DNA of 64,000 nucleotides, taken from the NCBI GenBank assembly GCA_963921795.1, contig OY997651.1:54210018-54274017 (forward strand), in the 5' to 3' direction. Of this stretch, positions 41,490-53,559 are shown one piece after another (position 1 is the stretch's first letter; every line of letters begins with the position of its first letter). The stretch is from Nannobrachium achirus (lineage: Eukaryota > Chordata > Actinopteri > Myctophiformes > Myctophidae). The position numbers were made by a program, and so were the translations under genes. The notes beneath the pieces are model-generated. The model did no database searches and was not told the origin of the DNA. It saw nothing but the letters and a program-made list of their open reading frames with translations.

Positions 41490-42380
41490 CAATATTATAT
41501 TGTCTCTGTCGGGTGGAAACCTCAAATGTCCAGAACTGTTACTTTTCAGGATTAAAAAAAAGAAAAGAAAGCAAAAGTAGCAGATCTACAAGCTCAAAAT
41601 ACATCACTTTGTACCGCGTTTCGAGCTTGTGGATCTGCTTCTTTTGTGTGACTGTAGTGCGATAAGATTTATGAGAGAAACAAAACAAAACATGGATATC
41701 GTTGTTCTCGGGTGGAAACCTTGTATGTCCAAAACTGTTCGTTTTGTATATATCGTTTATGATTTAAACCAGTGAAAATAGCCGATCTGCAAGCACACAA
41801 CACCTCACATTGTGAGGCGTTGTGTGCTTGTAGATCTGCTATTTTCACTATAGTCTTGTGCGACAGCTTGTATGAAGCTTGTATGAAGCAGGGCTTTACT
41901 TAACGACAAAACGTACAATATGAAACTTGGAGATACAAGGTTTCTATCCGACTGTGATGATATGAGTTTTTTTTCCCGATGGCAACAATATCTCCCATCT
42001 CCTCTGCCTCCTCCTTCCTGATATATGGCCGATTATATCATATTGACCTTCACACTGACCTTGAATGATCCCTTTGAGGCATGCCTGCTGATCATTCCCA
42101 CCAAGTCTCAAGGAAATCCACCATAGATACATATCGTCACTGTCGGGCAGAAACCTTGTACCTCCAAGTTTCAAATGTATGTGTTTCTTCGTAAAGTAAA
42201 GCTCTGCTTCACCATACAAGACTGTCGCACAACACTAGTGAAAATATCCGAGCACACAACGTCTCGCACCGCGAGGCATTGTGTGCATGTAGATTTTCTC
42301 TAGTTTAAATCATTTTTAAAATGATAATACCAAACTAACGGTTTTGGACAAGGTTTCAACCCGAAAATGACAATATACTG
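41490..42380. repeat. array of three family C hairpin blocks
   Basis: Hairpins 41572-41647, 41772-41850 and 42238-42300, each with remnants of gtcgggtggaaacc / acttggagatacaaggtttc flanks. Orientation alternates. Confidence 0.65.
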
Positions 42381-42385
42381 TAGAT

Positions 42386-43023
42386 CACACATGGGCAACA
42401 TACGGCCCGGGGGCCGGACCCGGCCCTTTGACCATCTCAATCAGGCCCTCGAAGTCCTCAAAGAAAAACAAAATGACAAAAAAAAAAAAAAAAAAAAAAA
42501 AAAAGATTAAAACCCACATTCTAAAAGTTTGCTATATGTTAATAGTTTTGAAACATTGATTTAACTCCAATTGATGGTAATTCATATTTACCATTTGAGT
42601 ACATACCTGCATACCTCTGTATAGTCAAATGTTTTATGTTTTTAATGTAACAGTGAAACAGTCAACCTTGAGTCCATATTTATAACGCAATGTGTTTTAT
42701 CAGTGACCTATGAAGTGGTGCATATCAGATAAAATAAGATACAGTATAAATGTATAGGCTAATTTAAAAGTTGATATGACATTGACGCAGATTATTTAAT
42801 GTAACTATAATATTTTTTATTGTAGGCCAGAGTACACCAGAGTGATACAGTTGTCTTGTTGTGAAAGGACCTCTTGTGTAAAGTAGTTTGGCATGTCTAC
42901 CAAATTCATGCACTTTGAACATGATTGTTATGCGTCTCAAGTTTCAATCAAATTGTGCAAAGTATGGCACTCACTTTATGGAGGTCTGTAGGGCCCTCTG
43001 GACATTAATGCTGCCCACCCCTG
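42386..43023. mobile_element. 638-bp hAT-type element with in-window empty site
   Basis: Left end cacacatgggcaacatacggcccggg, right end ...ctgcccacccctg; CTGTAGAT at 42378-42385 and 43024-43031. A (A)n tract is at 42477-42504. The unfilled equivalent of this site is at 43565-43585 (caatatactgtagatgcatgc). No ORF. Confidence 0.85.
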
Positions 43024-43384
43024 CTGTAGATGCATGCATCCAGGTCTGACTGCAGGCCAGGCCTGACCTCAGTCTGAGGGATTACAGCACTGAGGCAGTG
43101 CTGTCAGGATGTTTGAGGAATATGGATCGGTCTCCTGGTTTTGTAAATGTGCAGCGATGGATAAAAGCCTGGGGTGGTTCTAAATCATTCAGCTTTTCTT
43201 TTTTTATCAACTTACCCCCGTTAAAGTAGTTTGGATTATTTACTTATTTGGACCCCTATAGCATCCTTATTCTGCCGGGAATAATGTGGGGAGGCCGCTC
43301 CTGTTCACAGCCGCCCCACGTGTCTTCTTTCACCCGGAGAAGGAAAAATACAACCACGAGTATCCATGAGTCAGATATAGTCCA

Positions 43385-43640
43385 TAGAAAATGGGTCCGT
43401 TTGACCATACAAGACTGTCGCACAACAATACTAGTAAAAATAGCAGATCAACAAGCACACAACGCCTTGCAGTGCGAGGCGTTGTTTGCTTGTAGATCAG
43501 TTATTTTCACTAGTTTAAATCATTTTTTAAATGATAAATACAAAACGAACGGTTTGGAAAACGACAATATACTGTAGATGCATGCATGCCAGCCAGGCCT
43601 GACCTCAGTCTGAATGACTACAGCACAGGGGCATAAAAGA
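43385..43640. repeat. duplicate of the 42210-42385 + 43024-43095 segment
   Basis: ccatacaagactgtcgcacaac, hairpin 43435-43510, gataaatacaaaacgaacggttt, gacaatatactgtagatgcatgc and aggcctgacctcagtctga recur here without the 638-bp insertion. Confidence 0.75.
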
Positions 43641-44266
43641 AGGGCAGTAGTGTGGTCATGCAGTCCCCATGTGTTATAATACAATATCACCACTAGATAA
43701 CTCAATACAACAGTTCTATCATACTACAGGAGATTTTGATTCAAGCCTGAGAATGTGCCATTCTATTGTACCTACCATGTACCATCAATAACCAGTTGAC
43801 CAGGGGCCAGAAAGGACAGCCAATGTAAATATTTAGTCTTTAGTGAGCAGAGGCAATTTTTACACCATGTTTTTTTTTTTTTTTTTTCAGGCCATGGACC
43901 CCTTAGCTGATGAGGCAGGGACCCCCCACTATACACTGTATAAAAGAATATCATAGATTTCATAGATGGCTTCATAAACCTGACATCACTATCATCAGTG
44001 TTGTGTAAACTGGCATATTATGAATTTGTTTGGTTCATGTTAATGTGTATATTTTGACATTTAAGCACTTAAACACTTTGTACGCTTGACCACATGGCTC
44101 TGTTGTCTGTACTTGGTCCGTTTTTTTTCCGTCTACACCAAACCTCTTGCCGTAAATAGACAATCTAAAGTTCACAACGCCTCTCACTGCAAGGCGTTGT
44201 GAGCTTGTAGATCTGCTTTTTTTTTTTAAGCGGTGAAAACCGCTTCCTATGAGTGGCTTTGTGTGT

Positions 44267-44535
44267 ATCACGCCCATATGGTCATTTCAGTCCAGCAGAA
44301 TGAACAGGCTTTTTCAAAAACAGAATGTCCGTTTAATTACCATATATGGTGATCTCAGTCCAGAATGAATAGGGTTTTTCAAAAACACAATGTATGTCAC
44401 CTCATGTCCATATATGGTCACTCCAGTCCAGAATGAATAGGTTTTTTCTGTCCCGTACGTCCAGAATATCAGTCCAGAATGAATAGGCTTTTTCAAAAAG
44501 TCCCATGTCCATATATGGCCATTTCATTCTTTATA
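44267..44535. repeat. tandem array, ~70-base units (cagtccagaatgaatagg)
   Basis: Four units: agtccag-agaatga-caggctttttcaaaaa... at about 44289, 44357, 44425 and 44471, mostly with ccatatatggtca between. Unit lengths 45-70 bases. Confidence 0.8.
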
Positions 44536-45304
44536 TATTCATTCAGAATATATAAAGAATGTAGAATTCAGAATATATAAAGAATGAATAGATCACAGAG
44601 TCCATAACTGTATAGATGTATAGATCACAGAGTTCATAACTCTAGAACACATAGAATAAAGGTTCACCGCTTCACTTCGAACCGAGGTTTGATTTTTTAG
44701 CTTACGTCTGCCCCAGAACAGGGATGCTATAGGTTTAAAGTTAATGTCCCTTTTTTTTACTTACAAAGATTTGGCGGTCCACCTGTAGGAACTCTTAGGA
44801 CCCAGACCCGCTGTTGAAGACCACTGTTGTCTAGACTGTTGGGAAGCAGAAAATCCCATGGGGCTCTTCTGACTGGGTCTCTAATTGCTCTGGGCCCAGA
44901 GGTAGTTCATCTCTTTATCAGAAATGTTCATTATAAATACAATGTATTTTGCATTGTGTTTTACGACAGTTTATATACCGTTGTTTCCTGTTGAGCTTGG
45001 CACATTTCCTGGGGCAAGCCGCCCAGTTCACACGTCTCACGTGTCTTCTTATTTTTGTCACTCTCAAAAAGCACCCACAATGTTGTGCATTTGAAACTAC
45101 ATTGCAGTTCACATCATGGGTTGATCACTGCTTGCCTCCTGTTAATTGTTTTATTTTTATCGTTGTTTATTTATTTTCTGATTATTTTGTTGCTGAGTGA
45201 GGTCAGCAGAAAAAGTGACGTGAGTGAGATGAAAAAGCTTGGGTGAAATGTGCCAATCTCAACAGGAAACATCGGTATATAGTTTATATATAATGTATAC
45301 AGTA

Positions 45305-45307
<3 letters not shown>

Positions 45308-45388
<81 letters not shown>
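45308..45388. repeat. (TA)n microsatellite
   Basis: About 40 TA units; cruciform-prone. Confidence 0.97.
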
Positions 45389-45390
<2 letters not shown>

Positions 45391-45930
45391 TGCATAGTAC
45401 TGTGTTTTATTTGTCAATGTTATTTGAGTTTCAAAAAGGACCCCAATTGAAACAAGCACGAAGCTTTCTTGCGGTGTTACCGGTAATCATTTTAGTTGAC
45501 CTTACCAGTGAACTCTACTGTCATGAAACTGTACCTTTTCCTATGCAAACTTCTAATAAAGTCTTCAATCAATCAATATTTTTTTGTTTTAGCTTCAGGA
45601 TCAGGCAGAACATATAGACTATATGGCTGACCTTTCTGCCCCTGGCCCCCATGCCCATTCAGGGATCCAGATGTAGCTGTATTTTAGTTTATTGACTTTT
45701 ACTTTATTGCTTTACTGCATAAAACACACACTTCTCCTTCTTAAATGTATGGTCTGTTTGGTCAAATACCTGGGCGTCATAGGATTATGTTCCAAGCATC
45801 ACTGCTGGAGGAGATTTAGGTTACCACTTAATAGTGAGTGGCTGAAGTGATTAGTAGAGCATCAATCGCCTTTTCAAACATAAAATATAATGCAAATATT
45901 TATACACACAATTTGTATTTAAGAAATATA

Positions 45931-46225
45931 CAGATCCATCTAAAAAATAGAATATTGTGTAAACAAGCATTGCAGATGCTATAACACCTTCAAATCATAA
46001 CTGACTGCGGATTTCAAGCAACTCTGACTTCAGAACGTTGACATTTCTGTATTATAAATCTGTGCTTTGAGTGGCCTCGTGTAATATAGTAATATTTTTG
46101 TAATATGCACTTTTCATGAGCTATATGCCATACAATGCCACATTTTTGACAAAAAAAAAAAAGATTAGAATGATTCACAGAAAATGTACTTTTACACAAT
46201 ATTCTATTTGTTTTAGATGGATCTG
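45931..46225. mobile_element. mariner-type MITE
   Basis: Inverted ends CAGATCCATCTAAAAAATAG...CTATTTGTTTTAGATGGATCTG with TA on both sides (45929-45930, 46226-46227). The end sequence resembles the vertebrate MITE end CAGATCC-TCT-AAAAAATTAG. 295 bp, no ORF. Confidence 0.85.
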
Positions 46226-46904
46226 TAGGCATATGTTTGCTTTGCAATCTAGATGGCTAGAACCAGTTTAAATTAGTAGACATGACTCAATCTGGTCTGC
46301 TCACTAACTCCACAGGATGCTATTTAATATTAGTAAAAAAGAGAGCTGTGTGGATCTTATGGTGTTGTACCAACATTATCACAAATTCTAGTTAGCAAAA
46401 ACACACAATTTCATATTGTCATATCTCCAGGTCAAGATGCACAGGAAAATCTCATCTTTCTTTAAAAAAAGAAGAAGAGGTAGGTTGCTTTAGGGTGAGA
46501 TTTATCACATCTCCAGGAGGCAGAGCAGATTAGCACTGGAGCAAACTCTGCTACTGTATGTGATGTCTGTGCAGTTTCATGTGTACTTGTGCTGCTTACT
46601 ATACATTGAAAATACTGCTATTATCATGCTGCAGGTCCATGTATTAGTCTGTAAATAATATATACAATTTTCATTTTCAGTTTCATGAACAATGGCAGCA
46701 GAGTAGAAGCTATAGCAGAAGTGTAAATGTCATTCACCATAACAGCACAAATAAATGACATGACATAAAATATATATCTAAATAAATATATAATATTTAC
46801 CCATAATTTAAAGATTACAGAAAAATACCCAGATTTAGTGGAGTTTTAAAAGAATCCTCCATGCAGTCTTTAAACTTAAGAAGCCTATTATGTTCAAGTA
46901 ATCT

Positions 46905-47180
46905 AACTAAAAATGTAGGAATGTCTGTCTGTCCATCCGCCATCTGTCGTATGTCTGCATGCTGACATCGCTGATACAAAACAGTGTCGCCAGCATGGTA
47001 ACAGACAATTTACGGAATGTCTGTCCAAAGATCTGCCCAACGGGCACCCCAACATGGAACACCATATACAGTATGGGCATAAAGATCTTCCCAATAGAAA
47101 CGCCAACATGAATTCTGAGACACCTACATTCAATCCCACATATATCTGATGTTGGGCTGAAAACTCTTAACTCCAAAATG
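46905..47180. repeat. inverted relative of 10855-11120
   Basis: atgtctgtctgtcc, gctgacatcgctgatac-aaacagtgtcgcc-gcatggtaac and aacaccatata-agtatgggcataaa match the complement of the earlier copy. Confidence 0.6.
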
Positions 47181-47184
47181 TTCA

Positions 47185-47460
47185 TTTTCAGGAAAATGAG
47201 CTCAAGTGGAGTTAGGAGGTTTTGACCTCATTGGTTCAATATTATTTGAACCAACACACAGACGTAAAGGGTGTTCAATAGCACATATTTATGAAAAAAA
47301 GAGAGGGCCAATCGGGTGGAATTAGCTGGTTTGGCAGAAAGTGTGGAGTTACGAGGTTTTGTCCCAAGCACTTTTTACTACTTTCCATTGGTTCAATATT
47401 ATTTTAACCAACACTCAGATGTAAAGGGTGTTCAATAGCCCTGATTTATGCCAAAAAATC
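47185..47460. repeat. tandem duplication (aaccaacac...aaagggtgttcaatagc)
   Basis: ggttcaatattattt-aaccaacac-cag-cgtaaagggtgttcaatagc occurs twice (47232-47285, 47390-47440), and once more at 21067-21118 with the same gtggagttaggaggttttgtcc lead-in. Confidence 0.75.
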
Positions 47461-47484
47461 TAAAACTTCAAAAATGCAGTTAAA

Positions 47485-47705
47485 GGAGTAGTTCACCCCC
47501 AAAATGACTTTTTTCCTATTGATTGTGCATGCCATGGAGTTCAATTATATTGTTTTGTATTTGTTGCATTCCAAAGACAAAAATGTGATTATAGTACATT
47601 TACCTCCATTGATTCCGGATGGGGACCCAAATGCATTTGGGTCCCCATCCGGAATCAATGGGGGTACATTTGTTGTAATCAAATTATTGTCTTCTGGCCC
47701 TGTTA
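47485..47705. mobile_element. palindromic MITE, AGTTCACC ends
   Basis: aaaggagtagttcacccccaaaatgactttttt at the left; a perfect inner palindrome ccattgattccggatgggga-cccaaatgcatttgggtccccatccggaatcaatgg at 47607-47661. The right AGTTCACC arm is lost. Confidence 0.75.
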
Positions 47706-47769
47706 CAGATGTTGTCCAAAAATCATGCAGATCGGTACACAGTATCTCTGTAGCCGTTAAATGGAACGG

Positions 47770-48470
47770 GTATTTCTTACATTGATGCTCCTACAATGCA
47801 TGCATGCATCCATGCAAGCACCAGTTAAAGTTACTTTCCATCCCTCATATACTGTGTGCACAGTGCACATCCCATAACCCACACACTGCACATCATTTCG
47901 GAGCTCATATCTTTGAACGGGTAAGGGCTAGTTATATCAAATTGCAGGAATTTTAGGGAGGAAGAATCATGCTCTGGAAAACTATCTTAATACAAAATGC
48001 ATATTTTGTGTAAAATATACACAAAGCTTAAGAACTTGTTTAAAATATTTGTTTTATTAACTAGCTAAAGAAACATCAAATAACAATCACAGCTGATGAA
48101 CAGCTTATAGTAAAATAATCTTGTATTTCACTTTTTCATAACCTGATAGTATCAATCAACATATACAGTATTTATAATGTAGCACATTTTTATATAATAG
48201 GCTAGTGCAAAACAAAATACAACAAACATGAAATAAAACAGCACATTAATAAAAGTAAAGAAAGTAAAGAAAAAGATAGCCATGTGAAAGTCAAATATAC
48301 ATTTAAATTTAAGCATCAACAACACAAAATAAAATGTAAGACTTAAGATTCATATATTTCTGATACATGTCATGATGTGATTCCAATAAAATCAGTAAGG
48401 AAACAAAGTTGACAATATCTTTAAAAGGTTATATAGATTTTGTAATGTAAGAGCATACAACTTTGATAGT
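47770..48470. other. AT-rich DNA, nothing recognised
   Basis: No ORF, no RNA gene and no clear repeat end on either strand. Short cgtgcgatgc-free AT-rich sequence with scattered tgcatgcatgcatcc. Confidence 0.4.
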
Positions 48471-48474
48471 ACCT

Positions 48475-48880
48475 TTCTAAGTAACCCAATTTGCTTTACA
48501 TAGGAAAAAAATATGTTATGTACAAAATAAATGTAATCAAATCAAATTCTGTCTCAAAGTAAAACGGGGGGGGGGGGGGGGGGGGGGGGGGGCGGTGCAA
48601 GAAAGCAATTCTGAACAGGTGGGTTCTGAGTGTCTTGAAGGTGGGGAGCTCTTTAATGTGAATTCCACAGGGATGAGGCAGCAGTTGAGGCAGCAATGTC
48701 ATAGAACCCCAGGCTTGGTGCTGGTCCTGGGGATTTCCAGGGGGGTGGCATCACTGGCCCTGAGGGAGTGGGAGGGGGCACGATGATGTAGGAGGATGGA
48801 GTGGGACAGGGTCGGGAAGTTAGGTTGTCGAAGGTCTTGCAGAAATTTTAACAGAAGCCAGTGAATGTCTTGGAGTATTG
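48475..48880 (-). pseudogene. retroposon/LINE-like 3' fragment
   Basis: Minus strand reads LPTFKTLRTHLFRIAF, resembling the C-terminal end of non-LTR reverse transcriptase ORFs (LPTFKSRLKTHLF-type). A (C)n tract (G-run 48566-48592) interrupts it. No intact ORF. Confidence 0.45.
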
Positions 48881-49157
48881 GTGTCATGTGGGCGCTGGGG
48901 AGGGTACTTGGAGATGTGCGTATTTTGTGCCCATTATTTTCTTTTTCTTCTTTTTTTCCCCCACATTTGATGGTGGTGAAGGAGGTTGAAATGGACATAG
49001 GAGTAGTGGTAGTGCTGTTGAGGGGTTTGTTGTATTTCTGCATGCTTATGTAGTTTGTATTCCTCTGAGTGGACAGTGAGACTGTTGTCTTCTTTCTTTT
49101 GGAAAGGCATTTTAGCTGGTAGCCCGATTTGAGGCGGTGGACTTGGTTGTGTTTCAG

Positions 49158-50042
49158 GCAAAAATCGTGCACTTTATGAAAGAAGCATGCAATTTGGCAC
49201 ACAGTTAGAACATGCCATATGGAACATTTTTGGCTATAGGGGCATCACAGATTTGTCTTGGGAAACTTGTGGGCGCCAATCAAAGTTGGGCTCTCTTTGA
49301 CTTTACTATACAGTAAAATAATACAAAAAAATCAAACCTCGGTTCGAAGTGGAGCGGTGAATTTGAGCAGCTGTACCCTATGTGAGTGAGTGAGTGAGTG
49401 TAAACTGTGCCTGTGAGTGAGTGGTGAGTGTGCCTGGCCTGCACAAAACAGCGCCCCTCCTTTAACTAGTGTTTTGTGTGTGGCCACTCAAGGTATTGCC
49501 AGGCTACGGACACGGCCAGCCACCCAGCCAGCCACCCACCCACATACCCACGGACATACCTGTTCATTGGGAGCGCTTTCACCGCTCCAAAAATAATAAT
49601 GCTTTAAGTAGCATTTGAGGGGTCAAACTAGGTGTTTTTCGGGATTCTGAATCCATTGCAAGCATTTGTTTTGCACAAAATACATTCCTTTCCGAGAAAT
49701 GGCCACAACAAAACTGTGAAAAGTGATGACTCATCACTAATCCATAGTTTATGGGGTCCGTTTTTAGCCCAAGGAATGTTTTTCCTGCTAAACAAAATGC
49801 TTGCATTGGATTCAGAATCCCGAAAAACACCTAGTTTGACCCCTCACATGCTACTTAAAGCATATTTGTTTTTTGTATTATTTTACTGTATAGTAAAGTC
49901 TATGAGAGCCCAACTTTGATTGGCTCCCACAAGTTTCCCAAGACAAATCTGCGATGCCCCTATAGCCAAAAATGTTCCATATGGCATGTTCTAACTGTGT
50001 GCCAAATGTCATGCTTCTTTCATAAAGTGCACGATTCCATCA
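49158..50042. mobile_element. nested foldback element
   Basis: Outer arms 49158-49330 and 49872-50042 are inverted copies (cgtgcactttatgaaagaagcatg...; aacttgtgggcgccaatcaaagttgggctc). An inner, closer palindrome 49600-49862 has arms ctttaagtagca-ttgaggggtcaaactaggtgtttttcggg. Between left arm and inner palindrome lies 49335-49595, starting aacctcggttcgaagtggagcggtgaa, which also occurs at 44660-44695. Confidence 0.8.
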
Positions 50043-50049
50043 AAATACT

Positions 50050-51400
50050 GCCCGAAACGCCTGGACTATGATGAGGAGGTGGGGATAACAATGTCCACAG
50101 TGAGGGCCGGATGATCAGAGATGGTGAGTGCATTGTAGATGTTTTAATGGAAGCAATGAAGGTCTTGGAGTACTGGTGCATGTGTGCTCTGGAACTTTTG
50201 AACATGGGGATAATGGAGTTTATTGAGGATTTTATGGTGGTGCCATGAAGGTCGCTGTTCTATTAATTGATCCAGGATGTAATGAATGAATGAATGAGTG
50301 TTTCAACAGTGGAGAAAGACAGAGAGGTTCAGAGGCTGTCAATGTTCTTTAGGTGGAAAGGGGACGTTAATGTGATCTGGTTTACATGGGGGAGGAATGA
50401 GAGGTTGGGGTCGAGGATCATTCTGATTCCAGATGTAGTTGACAATGAAAGCTGTGAGAATAACGCTGAGAGATAATTCCTGGGTGGAGCAGGTGAGGGA
50501 AATTAGGGAAAATATGATTTATTGCTGTTGCGTTTGAGAAAGTTATTTTGCAGCCATGTTTTTACATTTGTGTATATTGTTATCCCGGGAAGGCCATTTT
50601 ATGCCTAAAGTCCATCTGAGATGAACAGCTTGTTCCAGGATTTTCGAGAGAAGGGAGATTGTGTATTTCTTTTCTTCCCTCTTTCTTTTTTTAATGAAAT
50701 GATTCTCATGTTATGGTTGTGAAGGAGGTTCAGATGGTATCCATAGGTTCAGGATGGTATGTAGGGAAAAGTGATTGTTGCTGCCATACTGGAAGGCAGA
50801 GTGATAGGAGGAGCGCTGAGGAGGGGGTCCTTGTGATGCTGCTGGTGTAGTTTGTATATGTCTCTTTTTTGTTTTGGCAAACAAGGCATTTTAGCTACCA
50901 GCCCTTGGTTTTGAGGTGGTGTGAGGCTGATAAAGACAGGAGGTGAGGTGTAGTTGGTGACCAGTTCAGTTGGATGAGGGTGGGGTCAGAGATGGTGTCA
51001 CCAGGTAAGAAGGAGAGAGAAGGAGTGGATATCAATGTCCATGGTGAGGGCCAGATAATCAGATGGTGAGTATGGAGCTGGTGAGGTTGCTGATGGTGAT
51101 TCCACAGGTGCATCATCAGGGTCAGAGTGTATTCTTTTTATGGATGGGGAAATCTACATATTGAGTGATGCTGAAAAAAAAACTCTGAATGTCCAGGAGT
51201 TCAGTGGTGAGTCAATTGAGTCAACATGTTGACATTGACATTACCCAGTTTGGTCATGTGTCCATATTCATTTCACAACTGTTGTAGTAAGATCAGAATT
51301 GGAAAATAAGTCTGAATAAGCATGCCATTGTAGCATTTTGCAATTGTTTTGGTTCCATATTTCCGAAAAGGTCTAGCTGGCATATCGTGTCTCCAGATAT
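50050..51400. other. non-coding segment downstream of the GTPase gene
   Basis: Several diverged direct repeats on the theme ggtgagggccagatgatcagagatggtgagt (50100-50130; 51045-51070) and cattttagct-ccagccc (49108; 50888). No ORF or exon could be supported; it could hold a 3' UTR of the minus-strand GTPase. Confidence 0.4.
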
Positions 51401-51402
51401 CA

Positions 51403-53530
51403 TTATATGATATTACCTCTCATAGCATATTTTATTGCTTGATTTTCTCTCTCCATGCGATCCTTCACTTCAATCATGTTCTGTGTCCTCTCATCGTTTC
51501 CTCCTGTCTCCTTGAGTTTGTTGATCACAAAATCCAGATGGATATAGGTGTAAAATGAGTCTCTATTCAAAGCAATATACTCCAGTTTGACAATGCACTG
51601 GTATATTCCGCTAATGATGTTTTCTCTCGCATCTTTTGTGTATTGCAGGTCTTTCTCAATTGCTGCCAACAATGCTTTCTTCTGACGTTTCTCCTCACCA
51701 ATTTTATACGTCATCTGGACATCTTCCATTGTTTTCCTAACCTTCCTTGTCCTGGGAACATATTTGTTCTCATCTTTGACATGTTTGGAGTAGTGACACT
51801 TCCCTGTACATGATCTACAGTTTTCACCTCTCATGTACTCACACCTGCAGGCCCATGTGCACCCTGGGTAATGACAGTTTTCCTCACAGATTGTACACCG
51901 GGTGGCCTTGTCCCACCAGCCACCAATACTTTCTAGCGCTTTGTAGACTTCATCAACTTCGACAGTAATTGTTGCTCTGCCAGTATTGTCTAACCCTTAA
52001 GTTCTGTTCAGATTCACTACACCTTCGTTCTGTTCGGGTCATTTTGACCCGGGGGATATTTGGTTTAAAAAAAACAACACTAATATAAATTTTAACTTAA
52101 CAAATCATCATGATACATTGACTTTGACTCAATACCAAACAATTCATATGATATATATGGTAAATGTTTGCATTTCTGCTTTGCTATATCACATTAAACA
52201 CTGAATGAGCTAGGCGTTTTTACTGATTTAGCTGGAATTCATGTAAAAAAAACTACTTCATTTAATACTGAGCAATATTGCTCATGCTTATAGGAAAAAA
52301 TGAAAATCAGACAGGGGGGCTTCGGAAGGGGGTGTTAGAAGGGGGGGGGCTGTGTGTCTGTGTTTTGGCACAATACTGTGTATTTCTGTGCATAATTATG
52401 TGCTTCCGGGTCAAAATGACCCGAACAGCACTTAAGGTTCAAAAAATATGAGGGGGGTGTAGCATGGGTGTAGGGCAAAAATATTTTTTTTACACGTTCA
52501 TCTCAGAAGAATCTTTAAGGCCAGTGAGTTTCAGGTGGAAAAAATGTAAACTTCTACCTTTTTTTTTCAAATGAAAATGTAAAACGGGTCAAAATGACCC
52601 GAACAGAACTTAAGGGCTAACTGACGTATTGCCTCTTTGACATGCCGGATTTCTCCTTGTTTCATCTCTATAAACTCAATCTGTTCCTTCAAATTGTTGC
52701 ACCATGCCTCCAACTGGATACGTTTTGTCAAAACATCAGCTGTCTGTTTCAAATCTTGAGTCTCCACTTTCTTAAGGAACTCCAAGAATTCGTTCATACC
52801 ATCCTGAGATGTTTCCCAAGCATATTTCCTTGCCCGTTTCTCTCTTTTTTTATCACTGGTGAATTTGTTTGGGCAGTTGTTGAATAAGAAGTAGATTGGT
52901 TCGTTTTCATCTCTTGCCATCTTGACCGTAGCAACTTGAAGAGCATGAAGTTCATTAGAGGGAGTTATTCCACTAGAATGAGTGATCAGAGCTACAATGT
53001 TCTTCTCCATGTCTTTCCCAAAAAGAGAGACAACAGAGTCAAAGATGTAATTCTGTCTGTCACGATTTGTACCTGCTTTCAACACCAAGCCAACAGCATC
53101 AAGTTGTTTGACTCCATCTTGAGTTATGAACAAACTTTGTAAACTTCTTGCTATTTGTTGATCTTCAACAACACCTCTGGTGTCTCCAAACCCAGGTGTG
53201 TCAATGATGGTCAGAGAGTATGGGAAGTTTTCATTATGAAGTCCAAAGATGTCATAAACTGTGATGGCTGGAGTTTGGCTCTCTGACTGATTTTGTGCTT
53301 TATCTAGAACCGTACACCATTCGTCTTCATATTGTGTGCCCATCAAGTGGTTCAGCATGGCATCAATCCAAGAAGACTTCCCTGCTCCTGTCTCTCCAAC
53401 CAGTAGGACAGTTTTATTTGGTATAGTTGGATCTTTCTCTCCAATGGTTTCTCTCCTGACTTTAGAATCCTCTTCTTCCTCTTGAACCCCGATTTTAAGT
53501 TTTTTCAGTTTTCCCATTAATCCGCTGTCC
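51403..53530 (-). pseudogene. GIMAP/septin-like P-loop GTPase, split by a transposon
   Basis: Large fish-expanded GTPase family, presumed cytosolic. Acceptor ...TTAACAG precedes 53530; first ATG at 53517 (MGKLKKLKIGVQ). From that ATG: P-loop GETGAGKS 41-48, Walker B/G3 DTPGFGD 106-112, then VALITHSSG where Ras-like proteins have the NKxD motif, and a helical region with KKVETQDLKQTADVLTKRIQ. A 623-bp transposon (51994-52616) cuts the exon after RQL, adding 16 foreign residues and a stop at 52567. Beyond it the same frame resumes: a Cys-rich stretch (RCTICEENCHYPGC, CRSCTGKCHYSKH) and a Lys/Glu helix to a stop at 51403. Without the insertion the exon encodes 495 codons. A donor-like AG|GTAATA lies at the very end. 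Called interrupted; a truncated protein may still be made. Confidence 0.78.
51994..52616. mobile_element. TTAA-class (piggyBac-like) MITE inside the GTPase exon
   Basis: Inverted ends CCCTTAAGTTCTGTTC...GAACAGAACTTAAGGG with subterminal palindrome CGGGTCATTTTGACCCG; CTAA at 51990-51993 and 52617-52620. CCC-starting ends fit piggyBac, although the usual target is TTAA. An internal CCGGGTCAAAATGACCCGAA-CAGCACTTAAGG (52405-52436) looks like the end of a second, nested or tandem copy. G-run at 52339-52349. No transposase. Confidence 0.85.
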
Positions 53531-53559
53531 CTGTTAACGTAAATGTAAACACACATTGT

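Noticed and set aside
48699..49202. 167-residue minus-strand ORF
   Set aside because: Low-complexity composition, spans several repeat fragments, no recognisable domain.
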